Below are positions 38,547-48,808 of a stretch of DNA of 64,000 bases, piece after piece. Every line of letters starts with the position of its first letter. The stretch's first letter is position 1. The notes beneath the pieces are model-generated. The model did not search any database and was not told where the DNA came from. It worked only from the letters and a program-made list of their open reading frames with translations. This DNA is from Saccharomyces mikatae IFO 1815 (lineage: Eukaryota; Ascomycota; Saccharomycetes; Saccharomycetales; Saccharomycetaceae). The translations under genes were made by a program, and so were the position numbers. The stretch spans positions 310,001 to 374,000 of the forward strand of contig NC_079267.1 in the NCBI RefSeq assembly GCF_947241705.1, written 5' to 3'.

Positions 38547-41500
38547 TTAGACAAACTTCATGAGCTTTTCGGGAGGAACGGTATCAAGCATTTCATTCTC
38601 ATCAATACGCGGTTTAATTGGTTTGTAATCACCCTCTGGATCTTTGAATACATAGGCAAGAATGACGCCCACAATACCGAGGACAGAAACTGTCCCTAAT
38701 GCTAGTGCAAGACCAATTAGAACAACAAATCCACGATCTATTTTCTTCTTTTCTGATTTTGACTTAGACTCACTAGTCGCTGATGTACTTGGAGATTGGG
38801 ATGACGTCGACTGGGGGTTTGTCACAGTGATATTTAAGTTGGGAAGTGTGATTTGAGAATTAAATTCAGTTGAAACGTCTCTATTGATAAAAAAAGTTGG
38901 ATTGTAGTTGGAAGAATTGGATATTTCTGAGATAAAGTAAGGGGTCCAGGCTTGAAAATCAAATAACAAGCTCTGTAAGTTACCATATTGTGGCATGGTG
39001 AAATTACCGTTAAGGAGGAGGATACTACCATCATGGGCATTGTTGGTTGCTCTCTTGTTTAAAGTGTCGGATTTTGTGTTAGTGCTTATAGTGGAAACAG
39101 AGCCGATCAAACTGTCATCGCTAGGTAATGAAGTTATATTCCATTTTTGATTTCCATAAATAAATAACGAAGTGTCATTCCATGCGACAAGAGAATTATC
39201 GGTAACAACAAATGAATTTAATTTCCCTTCCGATCCTGATAATAATGGGACCATGGTGAAATTGTTCAAATTAAAGGAGCCTAATCGTATAGATTGGTGT
39301 TCTCTTGTATTAAAAAGACCAGAAATAATTAATTCTGACGAATTAGCGAGGGAAAGCTGGGTGACTTCACCAAAAATCGTGTTATTGAAGAAGGTGGACC
39401 ATGATTTCGTTTCATAATTATACAGACATAGTCCGGAACAGTTTGGCTTAGTAATTTGGAAATCTCCGCCAACTAGTATGCTACTATTTTTTTCAAAATT
39501 AACCAATGCACTGACTTTTGCATTCGATCCCAGCGTTTCGTTAGCAATTGTTGTCATATTCCTCAAATTAAAAATCGTCAGATCCGCCGTACTTGAGGAC
39601 TCTGAACTAACAACTAACATGGTTTGATTATTAGCGTACAACATCCGAGTTATAGTGTTAGACCAATTCCAGGAAGGGTTGACTTTATTAGAAAAGTAGA
39701 TCTTATTGAGAGCATCCGTTTCATATGCGTATGCTGAGACTGATTCATTTAAATATGCACCAAAGTACGGTACAATACCTCTCCCTATATTTAGTGCCTG
39801 CACTTGATCCTCATTTTTGAAACTCGCAGATCCATTCAAATTACTAAATTCCATATGAGACACTGTACCTGAGAACAAAACATCACCGTTACCGTTGTTA
39901 CCAGCCGCCCAAAGTGATAGACTAAATGAAGTAGAATTTGATATCTGCGCATTGGAAGAGGCGTTGATGATGTAATTGTTATCAAAAACGAATAATTCAT
40001 TGTCTGCAATGCTAATATTGGTGGCACTATTTACTCTCTTAGAATAGTTGGGAACTTTTCCAAAGGATTCATTAAAGAGTAAAACAGTTGATTGATTATC
40101 GGAAGAACGGAGATCCCCATATATTAGCAAACCTTGACCGGTCTTCGTTATGCCATACACATCACCTTGTATGGTTCGATTTTCACTCGACTTTATTTCA
40201 AAGTTCTCATTTAAGTCAATAGTGGAAATGCGGTTACTCACTCCACCAACTATCAATTTGTCGTTGTAGATTTCAACTAATAGGGATGCGTTTTTGGGAT
40301 AATTGTTTACCGGGAAAAGATTTAAGGTCGTATTACCTACCTTTGTTTTGTTTGATGTCGTGCCAGTAAAGTTTGATTTTTGATATTGAAAAATACCATT
40401 CAATGGCGTTTGTCTTTTCACATTGTTAATCTCCGAAAGAGCATTAAAAGTATCAAGAGAAACAGTAATAACATTGACTCGATCCGCCACGACCACCGTA
40501 GCAGTGTTACTCGAATAGATTCCAGAGATATATTCCAAAACAATCTCCGGTGAGAAATCTAGATATCCGGAAAAAATCTGATCATATTTTAAATTATCGT
40601 TATTTTGATAAATCGTGTAAGTTTTCATCATTGTATTATTTTGTGGATTCCACACAGTTACGTTCACAATACCTCTTGAAGAGCAAGTATTATCCTGGAC
40701 ACATCCCGGTGTATATGTATTAATGGTATAGTGACCAGAGTGGATAATGTTAGGGTAGAATTTCACACGTGGAATTGGCTCATTCTGATCTGGAATGTAG
40801 TTTGTAGCTATATAACTTTCGCCTGTTAATCCATTATACCAACTATTGTTCGATAATATGGATGACGATGAATCATTGACCAGCGCGCTACAACCATATT
40901 CGTTCAGTGAGTTGTTGGCATAAGTGGAAAATGTATTCTGGTAAAGTTCTAAACCGGATAATCCAATGCTGTCCCCGTATGAATTCAAAGCTATAAGTTT
41001 CAAGGACGTTACAGGAAGCTCATTTGCAAAAGCAAAATCCTGGAAATCTGATGACCATTTCACATCTGTATTATTACCATCGATAAAGGTAATCATGTCC
41101 ATGGATGAGGACGCATTTTGGCTTGCTGCTAGTAAAGTGGCCCGACTATACAAAGGGCAAAACTCATCACAATTTTTTAACTCCCCACTCAGTGGGTCTA
41201 GATACGTTAAGTTCATTATACTACTTGATGGATTAGTCAGAATTTGAAACAAAGCGATTTCACTGCCCGCATCTTGCGAGTTATAGAGTCTTATTTTTGT
41301 TGGTGAAACTTCATAAGGTAGGTTGCAAACCAGAGATCCAGATGTGGCAGGATATAACCATGCATTTCCATTGTCATTGGGGCAAACTAACGAATTAGAT
41401 GCAAGTGTTGTACTTCCTTGAGAATCCCAGGAAGCATACCTCAAAGAAATCCGTTGCCCCAGCTCCAATTTTGTAGCATTTAACGAGAAGGTTGAATTTG

Positions 41501-42209
41501 TACCATTATTGGAACTGGTGATAAGCACAGAAGAATCATCCAATGTATAAAACTTTCCCGCAAAGACAATATTGTCATCATTAAGCTTGAGAATTGAATT
41601 CACATTGGAGTTTTCACCAAATCCTCCAAAAGGTAAAAGTTGCGCGGTATCTGACATGGCGTCCCAAACGAGAGCACTATGCCCTATCATGGAGCCATTG
41701 TTATATGAAAAGTTTCCTCCAAAATAGACAGAAGTATCATTCACAAGCACAGTCTCCACATCTCCTAACGACTGATTGAATATAGGTGCCATAGATAGCG
41801 TCGATAAGTTGTATAATATCTGATTTCCCACTGATATATTGTTTATTGTGCCTGATCCACTAAGGATAAACGAATCGTCACCGAATGGCGTGATCTTGTC
41901 TATTCGAGTATCATCAGACGCATCTTCCAACTGGATATAGGTATTGTTAGAGTAGTAAACAAGTCCATGCGAGTTTGTTCCCGGGCTTATACCTTTGGTG
42001 AAATTTTGCTGGCCTGTATATTTGTAAAATGATATGGCGTCCACACCGCCAAGGATTTGCACAGCGTTACTGTTATTTTGCGATATATTCAGATTGGGTA
42101 GCACATTGTCCTCAATATCTAGTAAGGATTTGATATTCTGCAGTTGTGATGCCTTTGAAGCCTGCGCAAGAAAGAGAAATGCGAGCGTCCAGAGACGATG
42201 AACAAACAT
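38547..42209 (-). CDS. RAX2: Rax2, bud-site selection landmark protein
   Basis: The 1220-residue type I plasma-membrane glycoprotein has a signal peptide in the first 20 residues (FVHRLWTLAFLFLAQASKA). The large extracellular domain is densely N-glycosylated (dozens of NxS/T sequons) and holds repeated Kelch-like beta-strands such as VLVNDTSVYFGGNFSYNNG and SILVGGDFQITKPNCSG. A single span lies near 1155-1180 (VVLIGLALALGTVSVLGIVG), followed by a short cytosolic tail. With Rax1 it marks old division sites for bipolar budding. The length is the same as in S. cerevisiae. Confidence 0.95.
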   Translation of the reverse strand: MFVHRLWTLAFLFLAQASKASQLQNIKSLLDIEDNVLPNLNISQNNSNAVQILGGVDAISFYKYTGQQNFTKGISPGTNSHGLVYYSNNTYIQLEDASDDTRIDKITPFGDDSFILSGSGTINNISVGNQILYNLSTLSMAPIFNQSLGDVETVLVNDTSVYFGGNFSYNNGSMIGHSALVWDAMSDTAQLLPFGGFGENSNVNSILKLNDDNIVFAGKFYTLDDSSVLITSSNNGTNSTFSLNATKLELGQRISLRYASWDSQGSTTLASNSLVCPNDNGNAWLYPATSGSLVCNLPYEVSPTKIRLYNSQDAGSEIALFQILTNPSSSIMNLTYLDPLSGELKNCDEFCPLYSRATLLAASQNASSSMDMITFIDGNNTDVKWSSDFQDFAFANELPVTSLKLIALNSYGDSIGLSGLELYQNTFSTYANNSLNEYGCSALVNDSSSSILSNNSWYNGLTGESYIATNYIPDQNEPIPRVKFYPNIIHSGHYTINTYTPGCVQDNTCSSRGIVNVTVWNPQNNTMMKTYTIYQNNDNLKYDQIFSGYLDFSPEIVLEYISGIYSSNTATVVVADRVNVITVSLDTFNALSEINNVKRQTPLNGIFQYQKSNFTGTTSNKTKVGNTTLNLFPVNNYPKNASLLVEIYNDKLIVGGVSNRISTIDLNENFEIKSSENRTIQGDVYGITKTGQGLLIYGDLRSSDNQSTVLLFNESFGKVPNYSKRVNSATNISIADNELFVFDNNYIINASSNAQISNSTSFSLSLWAAGNNGNGDVLFSGTVSHMEFSNLNGSASFKNEDQVQALNIGRGIVPYFGAYLNESVSAYAYETDALNKIYFSNKVNPSWNWSNTITRMLYANNQTMLVVSSESSSTADLTIFNLRNMTTIANETLGSNAKVSALVNFEKNSSILVGGDFQITKPNCSGLCLYNYETKSWSTFFNNTIFGEVTQLSLANSSELIISGLFNTREHQSIRLGSFNLNNFTMVPLLSGSEGKLNSFVVTDNSLVAWNDTSLFIYGNQKWNITSLPSDDSLIGSVSTISTNTKSDTLNKRATNNAHDGSILLLNGNFTMPQYGNLQSLLFDFQAWTPYFISEISNSSNYNPTFFINRDVSTEFNSQITLPNLNITVTNPQSTSSQSPSTSATSESKSKSEKKKIDRGFVVLIGLALALGTVSVLGIVGVILAYVFKDPEGDYKPIKPRIDENEMLDTVPPEKLMKFV

Positions 42210-42631
42210 TTATTATCTATATCCTATCAGAGAACTGGTGTGTTTTTATCCTTTCCCTTGCGTCTCTTGCGTTTTACGATCTATTCACTGTATAAATAAA
42301 ACAGAAGATGGTATATTGTTGCTATTACAAATTATAGTATGAGCACAACTAAACCGCACAGTTTCCTTCGAGACTTCTGGTGATGACATTTCTCTGTTTC
42401 TGTATTTTTCTTTTTTGTATCGCGAAAAATATGGGAAAGAATGGCGTTTCTTACCACTTTAAAAGAAGAATTTTGCCTAATTTGGGAAATTGTCAACAAA
42501 AATGTCAACCCTATGAGACGTTTTATAACGTGCGATAGATTCATAAAGAAATGACAGGGAAACTGAACTAAAAACAGCTTGGAGCCCTCGAGTTTTAGGG
42601 TCCAGTTATTACTATGTAAATCTATAATTAA

Positions 42632-43948
42632 TTATATCCAATTCTGGTAGCCAAACCTGTGCTTGGTGCACCAATCAGAACCATGCTCATAGTATTCTTC
42701 TCTTGTGACCCTGGCATTCCGGTAGGAAGCGGTGCTTGAGAATTGAGACATTACTTCCCATCCAAAGAGGGCACAATCACTTTCAGGCACCGATACATGA
42801 CAAGTCCAGTCTGTGGGTAATTGCCTTTGTAACTCTGCTGCAAGCCGTTGGGCGAAATTGGGCAGATTGAAGTTTCCTCCCGTGCACACGATGTTTCCTA
42901 CCATGAGAGGTCGTACTATCTCTGGTAGCATGGAAAGGCTCTCTAGAATTGCTTCCACAATGCCTGGTTTTGTTATTTGTGCAATTTCTGGGTGGAAAAA
43001 TGTTTCTGGTATTGTGAATAGCTCATCCGTCAAAGTTATAGTTTGTGCATCCTCCGCTAACGGGCTATTTTCTTTTCTCCTATTCCTCACGTAACCAAGA
43101 AAACTAGTTTGGAAATCGGGTAGCACATATTCTAGTGCATGCTTGTCCTTTACTTTGAAACTATCAAAATAGGAAACTGGGCTAACAAACAGGCATTTCT
43201 CTTTGATATTATTAACAAGTATCGTTTCATCCATCATATTGTAGTGCCTGAACGACAAGGTTTCTTTTAGTAACCCAGTAAGGAAACGGCCTCCAACGTC
43301 CAATTTTTTTACTGCTTTATAGTACGGTATGCCTTTTAGGACAGGAATGATCCAAGTACAGTTGAACCCGGAATCAATAACCAATTGAAAATCATGATAG
43401 TCGCTATCAAATTTTTGTGTATCCCTGGGATTATTGGATGGCATATCTGCTTCGTTTGACTTACTAACAACGATGTCTGCATCTTCGTCCTTACCGGAGA
43501 TAGCTTTCATTTTACTCTTATATGATTTAGTGAATGGTACGAATGCCGCTACAGGCGACTTAAAAAGGCTATCAAATTCATATTCTTCAAATATCACCTG
43601 GTCAGCATGTTTACTCAGTTCTGGCAAAGTCATACAGCTCTCGCTAGCGACCAAATGATGTCCCTTTCCCTCCTTTAGATCAAACCCATCGAACTCTATT
43701 GGATTGAAGAAACAATAATCCCATATGCAACTCTCCAACTCCCACAACGTTAGTTGTCCCAATTCGTGCGGTCTTCTGAAAGTAACGGACGAGATATCCT
43801 TGATGTTTTTGATATGGTTTGATAAATATGACGTTCCAAATTTATCTTTGGCCAATGCATTCAAAGCTCGAAACGGCTTTTCATTTGTGGAAGGACCAAA
43901 CTTGATTTCATAGGACCCATTATCAATCACAATAGGCGCTGTTTCCAT
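42632..43948 (-). CDS. ARP6: Arp6, actin-related protein of the SWR1 complex
   Basis: The 438-residue actin-related protein starts METAPIVIDNGSYEIKFG, the actin phosphate-1 loop, with DSGFNCTWIIPVLKG as phosphate-2 and VCTGGNFNLPNFAQRL as the adenosine motif. Arp6 pairs with Swc6 and is essential for the SWR1 remodeller, which exchanges H2A for H2A.Z at promoters. The ARP6-specific insert lies near 150-190 (acidic, Ser/Asp-rich). Length equals S. cerevisiae. It is divergent from SMC4, sharing 251 bases. Confidence 0.96.
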   Translation of the reverse strand: METAPIVIDNGSYEIKFGPSTNEKPFRALNALAKDKFGTSYLSNHIKNIKDISSVTFRRPHELGQLTLWELESCIWDYCFFNPIEFDGFDLKEGKGHHLVASESCMTLPELSKHADQVIFEEYEFDSLFKSPVAAFVPFTKSYKSKMKAISGKDEDADIVVSKSNEADMPSNNPRDTQKFDSDYHDFQLVIDSGFNCTWIIPVLKGIPYYKAVKKLDVGGRFLTGLLKETLSFRHYNMMDETILVNNIKEKCLFVSPVSYFDSFKVKDKHALEYVLPDFQTSFLGYVRNRRKENSPLAEDAQTITLTDELFTIPETFFHPEIAQITKPGIVEAILESLSMLPEIVRPLMVGNIVCTGGNFNLPNFAQRLAAELQRQLPTDWTCHVSVPESDCALFGWEVMSQFSSTASYRNARVTREEYYEHGSDWCTKHRFGYQNWI

Positions 43949-44199
43949 AGTTCAAATAATCTTGTCTACAATCTTTCCCCCTCTTTTACCTTGATGTTAC
44001 ATTAGTTCTCCCGTTCTTCTTGTTTTGCCTTGTATAGTATTTGTAATTCTTGACGGACAGTGATTGTTTACAACAATCGCGAAATATAGGAACACATCAT
44101 CAATCATACTAAGAGCAGGTTTATTCCATAAAAGAAGCTCTAGGAGAAGCGGCACTACCTCAAGAAACCAACCACGTGGCAATCAGTGGAATATATTAG

Positions 44200-47100
44200 A
44201 TGTGTGATAGCCCATTGAGCAAAAGACAGAAGCGGAAGGCCGTTGAAGAACCAGAATTATCTCTCGATGATAGTGACGCCACACAAGAACTGCAGGCAGA
44301 GAAGCAAGCTGATCGTTCTGAAAAGACACCAGATCCAAATTCACCTGCGTTAGAAACTTCATATGCCAAATCTCACACGCCCAGAAAGCTTGTTTTAAGC
44401 TCCGGCGAGAATCGATACGCCTTTTCTCAACCTACAAACTCAGCAACGACGTCACTACATGTACCGAATTTGCAGCCACCAGGAACGTCTTCTAGGGGTC
44501 GCGACTATAAGGCATACTCTCAATCGCCGCCCAGGTCTCCAGGAAGATCACCAACTAGGAGATTGGAACTACTCCAGCTTTCGCCTGTGAAAAATAGCAG
44601 AGTTGAATTGCAAAAACTATATAATAGCCACCAATCATCGACCAAGCAGCAGGGCAGGCTATTTATTAATGAATTGGTCTTGGAGAATTTCAAGTCCTAT
44701 GCTGGTAGGCAAGTGGTAGGTCCCTTTCATACTAGCTTTTCGGCAGTAGTAGGTCCCAATGGTTCAGGTAAATCGAATGTCATCGATTCCATGTTATTTG
44801 TGTTTGGTTTTAGGGCGAATAAGATGAGGCAGGACAGATTGTCTGACCTAATCCATAAGTCGGAAGCTTTTCCAAATCTACAATCATGTTCTGTAGCAGT
44901 GCATTTTGAGTACGTTATTGATGAATCCTCAGGTACTTCTCGAATCGATGAAGAAAAACCTGGATTAGTTATCACAAGAAAAGCATTCAAAAACAATTCA
45001 TCGAAGTACTATATAAATGGAAAGGAAAGCAGCTATACGGAGGTAACAAAGCTTTTGAAAAACGAAGGTATTGATTTAGATCATAAAAGATTTTTAATTC
45101 TGCAAGGTGAAGTGGAAAATATTGCTCAAATGAAGCCCAAAGCTGAGAAGGAGAGTGATGACGGATTACTGGAATATCTAGAGGACATAATTGGAACAGC
45201 AAACTATAAACCGCTGATCGAGGAGCAAATGAACCAAATTGAGGCTTTAAATGAAGTATGCCTTGAAAAGGAAAATAGATTTGAAATTGTTGATAGAGAA
45301 AAAAATTCATTAGAGTCAGGAAAAGAAACTGCATTAGAATTTTTAGCAAAAGAAAAGCAGCTAACGCTTTTGAAATCAAAATTATTTCAATTTAAGGTGT
45401 TGCAAAGTAACTCTAAACTTGCCAGCACCTTAGAGAAGATTTCTTCCCTAAATAAAGACTTCGAGACTGAAAAAGTAAAATTTCAAGAGTCGCTGAAAAA
45501 AGTGGAAGAGGTTAAAACTCAACGTAAAGAAATCAAAGACCGAATATCATCTAATGATTCTAGAGAAAAGGATCTTGTATTAGAAAGAAGGGAATTAGAA
45601 GGCACCAGAGTTTCTTTGGAAGAGAGAACAAAAAATCTGGCTAATAAAATTGAAAAATCAGAAAGGACTTCAAAGTGCACCAAACGTTCAATATCTGAAG
45701 CCGAACATACGCTTAAAGAGCTTCATACACAGCAAACTGAACATGAGTCAGAGATAAAAGATTTGAATCAATTGTTGGAGGAGGAACGAAGTGTACTTGA
45801 TGAAATCAAACTATCTCTAAAGGATAAAACCAAGGATATCTCTACAGAGATTATTCAGCATGAAAAGGAATTAGAACCTTGGGATCTTCAACTTCAGGAA
45901 AAGGAATCACAGATACAATTAGCTGAGTCTGAGCTCTCTTTACTAGAGGAAACACAATCCAAACTGAAAAAGAATGTTGAAACCATGGAGGAAAAAATTC
46001 TTGCAAGAAAGGCACACAAGCAGGAGCTACAGGATCTTATTCTCAATCTGAAAAAGAAGTTGTCATCACTCAGAGATGAAAGATCGCAAGGTGAAGAGAA
46101 TTTTAGTTCTGCTCATCTCAAGTTGGAAGAAATGCAAAAGGTTCTGAACACCCACCGCCAACGTGCAATGGAGGCTCGATCCTCTTTATCAGAAGCTCAA
46201 AATAAAAGCAAAGTTTTAACGGCCCTATCGAAATTACAGAAGTCAGGACGTATAAATGGATTCCACGGACGTCTAGGGGATCTAGGTATCATTGACAATA
46301 GTTTTGATGTGGCTATTTCTACAGCGTGTCCAAGATTGGATGATGTTGTTGTCGATACTGTAGAATGTGCGCAGCAATGCATTGATTACTTAAGAAAAAA
46401 CAAACTTGGTTACGCAAGATTTATCCTCTTGGATAGATTACGTCAATTCAATTTACAACCTATCAGTACACCAGAGAATGTACCAAGGCTATTCGATTTA
46501 GTTAAGCCCAAGGACCCAAAGTTCTCGAATGCGTTCTACAGTGTTCTTAGAGACACTTTAGTTGCTCGGAGTTTAAAGCAGGCCAATAATGTTGCCTATG
46601 GAAGGAAACGATTTAGAGTAGTCACTATAGATGGTAAACTAATTGATATCTCAGGTACAATAAGTGGTGGTGGTAACCATGTATCAAAAGGTCTCATGAG
46701 ATTAGGCACGAATCAGTCAAACAAGATAGATGATTATACACCCGAAGAAGTAAATAAAATTGAGCATGAACTATCCGAAAGAGAAAATAACTTCCGTGTG
46801 GCGAACGATACGGTCCACGAAATGGAGGCTGAACTGAAAAATTTAAGAGATCAAGAACCAGCGATTGAATCTAAAATATCAAAGACCGAAATGGAAGCTG
46901 ATTCCATAACGAGTGAATTGACACTAGCAGAACAACAAGTGAAGGAAGCGAGAATAGCATACCATAACGCACTAAGTGATAAAGCGCAAGTGAACATGAT
47001 AATGAAGAATTTAGAACGTTTAAAAGGTGAACATGATGACTTGCAATCAGAAACAAAAACTAAAAAAGAAAAGATCAAGGTCTTGCAAGGAGAAATTATG

Positions 47101-48456
47101 AAAATCGGTGGTACCAAACTGCAGATGCAAAATTCAAAAGTTGGATCGCTTTGTCAAAGGTTAGATATTCTAGTCGCCAAACTTAAGAAAGTTAAGTCCG
47201 GCATAAAGAAGTCGGAAGGAGATGTCCTAAAATTCCAGAAACAGCTCAAAAACTCCGAAAGAGATGTTGAATTATCATCAAATGAATTAAAAGCGATTGA
47301 AGAAAAACTGAAGCATACAAAACTGGATTTGTCAGAAAATGACATCAAAATGACTGAAACGTTCAACTTAAGAAGCGAATTAAAAGAGGAAAGCGAACAA
47401 CTGAAGGAAATGGTAGCCGAAACGGAAGAAAATATTGATGAATTCAAATCCTTAGAGATTGAAATGAAGAACAAGTTGGAAAAATTGAATTCTTTATTGA
47501 TGCACATCAAAAAAGAAATAAACCAACAGGAGAAAGGATTGAGCGAACTCTCCATTAGAGATGTGACACATACACTAGAAATTCTCGACAATAATACTAT
47601 GGACATCGTCAAGACAGATAACAAAATAGAGCAGGCAGTAGTCAAGGAAAAAAGGTCTAGCGAAACTCAAGATGAAAAAAACATACAGGAAGAAGAGAGG
47701 ACTTGTGATGATCACCATTCTATGGACATTGATGAAACTTCGAATGAGGTGATTAGAGGAATACCAAGGTTTTCTGAAGAGGAGCTAAAGGAGTTGGATA
47801 TAGAACTACTTGAAAAGGAAATTAGCGAACTGTCTTACTATATTGATGAGACAAATGTCGATATTGGAGTTTTGGAAGAGTATGCTAGACGTTTAGCCGA
47901 ATTTAAAAGAAGGAAGCTCGATCTAAATCAAGCTGTTCAAAAAAGAGATGAAGTAAAGGGACAAGTAGAGGTCCTTAAAAAGAAAAGGTTCGATGAGTTT
48001 ATGACTGGCTTCAATATCATATCAATGACCTTGAAAGAAATGTACCAAATGATCACTATGGGGGGAAATGCTGAATTAGAACTTGTAGACAGTCTAGATC
48101 CTTTTTCGGAAGGTGTCACATTTAGTGTTATGCCTCCTAAAAAGAGCTGGAGAAATATTACAAATCTTTCAGGTGGTGAAAAAACATTAAGTTCTTTGGC
48201 TCTCGTTTTTGCTTTACACAAATATAAACCAACCCCCCTTTATGTCATGGATGAAATAGATGCCGCCTTGGATTTCAGAAATGTCTCAATCGTAGCTAAC
48301 TATATTAAAGAAAGAACCAAGAATGCACAATTCATTGTTATATCGTTGAGGAATAACATGTTTGAGTTAGCACAACAATTAGTTGGTATTTACAAAAGAG
48401 ATAATAGAACCAGAAGTACCACGGTAAAAAATATAGATATCTTAAATAGAACCTAG
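44200..48456 (+). CDS. SMC4: Smc4, condensin ATPase subunit
   Basis: The 1418-residue protein is one of the two SMC ATPases of condensin (with Smc2) that compacts chromosomes. After a polar N-terminal tail with SP/TP sites (SPPRSPGRSPTRRLE) come Walker A GPNGSGKS (185-192), a coiled coil, the hinge from about 680 to 860 (INGFHGRLGDLGIID), the returning coil, the ABC signature LSGGE (1323-1327) and Walker B YVMDEID (1348-1354). Coil segments carry many substitutions relative to the S. cerevisiae protein as I recall it, while heads and hinge are nearly unchanged. Confidence 0.98.
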   Translation: MCDSPLSKRQKRKAVEEPELSLDDSDATQELQAEKQADRSEKTPDPNSPALETSYAKSHTPRKLVLSSGENRYAFSQPTNSATTSLHVPNLQPPGTSSRGRDYKAYSQSPPRSPGRSPTRRLELLQLSPVKNSRVELQKLYNSHQSSTKQQGRLFINELVLENFKSYAGRQVVGPFHTSFSAVVGPNGSGKSNVIDSMLFVFGFRANKMRQDRLSDLIHKSEAFPNLQSCSVAVHFEYVIDESSGTSRIDEEKPGLVITRKAFKNNSSKYYINGKESSYTEVTKLLKNEGIDLDHKRFLILQGEVENIAQMKPKAEKESDDGLLEYLEDIIGTANYKPLIEEQMNQIEALNEVCLEKENRFEIVDREKNSLESGKETALEFLAKEKQLTLLKSKLFQFKVLQSNSKLASTLEKISSLNKDFETEKVKFQESLKKVEEVKTQRKEIKDRISSNDSREKDLVLERRELEGTRVSLEERTKNLANKIEKSERTSKCTKRSISEAEHTLKELHTQQTEHESEIKDLNQLLEEERSVLDEIKLSLKDKTKDISTEIIQHEKELEPWDLQLQEKESQIQLAESELSLLEETQSKLKKNVETMEEKILARKAHKQELQDLILNLKKKLSSLRDERSQGEENFSSAHLKLEEMQKVLNTHRQRAMEARSSLSEAQNKSKVLTALSKLQKSGRINGFHGRLGDLGIIDNSFDVAISTACPRLDDVVVDTVECAQQCIDYLRKNKLGYARFILLDRLRQFNLQPISTPENVPRLFDLVKPKDPKFSNAFYSVLRDTLVARSLKQANNVAYGRKRFRVVTIDGKLIDISGTISGGGNHVSKGLMRLGTNQSNKIDDYTPEEVNKIEHELSERENNFRVANDTVHEMEAELKNLRDQEPAIESKISKTEMEADSITSELTLAEQQVKEARIAYHNALSDKAQVNMIMKNLERLKGEHDDLQSETKTKKEKIKVLQGEIMKIGGTKLQMQNSKVGSLCQRLDILVAKLKKVKSGIKKSEGDVLKFQKQLKNSERDVELSSNELKAIEEKLKHTKLDLSENDIKMTETFNLRSELKEESEQLKEMVAETEENIDEFKSLEIEMKNKLEKLNSLLMHIKKEINQQEKGLSELSIRDVTHTLEILDNNTMDIVKTDNKIEQAVVKEKRSSETQDEKNIQEEERTCDDHHSMDIDETSNEVIRGIPRFSEEELKELDIELLEKEISELSYYIDETNVDIGVLEEYARRLAEFKRRKLDLNQAVQKRDEVKGQVEVLKKKRFDEFMTGFNIISMTLKEMYQMITMGGNAELELVDSLDPFSEGVTFSVMPPKKSWRNITNLSGGEKTLSSLALVFALHKYKPTPLYVMDEIDAALDFRNVSIVANYIKERTKNAQFIVISLRNNMFELAQQLVGIYKRDNRTRSTTVKNIDILNRT

Positions 48457-48808
48457 TTAGTACAACGATCAATTTAACAGTGCCTTTTGTTTGGAATATT
48501 CATTTCCATCAAAATAACATGAAGGTGGCACTCAACTCGTTATCAAGTAATATTCCTCTCATGTCCATATACCGTAAAATTAAAGGAGATAAAAGGTTAA
48601 GTTTTGCGCGTCAAAGACCAAAGATTTGCACTTATTCAACTAACACCACAAATTACAAATTAAAACAAGGTTTTTTAAGTAAAAATCAAATTCAAGTTTT
48701 GTAAACATAAAGCCCAGGGCATTTATACTATATGCAAATATTAAATAAGTAAAACCAATGAATTAGGAATATGGTATTAGATTTTCAGTAAAATAGAAAA
48801 AGGTGCAG
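48457..48808. other. SMC4-CSF1 convergent 3' gap
   Basis: These 352 bases separate two convergent stops. They hold a short plus-strand open frame (up to 61 codons from an ATG) with no recognisable similarity, and AT-rich sequence suited to 3'-end formation on both strands. I see no RNA gene. Confidence 0.5.

Noticed and set aside
47154-47645. 163-codon minus-strand frame inside SMC4
   Set aside because: It is the antisense shadow of the SMC4 coiled coil; the serine and phenylalanine richness is the complement of Lys/Glu codons.
48480-48704. open frame after SMC4
   Set aside because: It opens at a GTG; the first ATG leaves 61 codons with no similarity in a convergent 3' gap.
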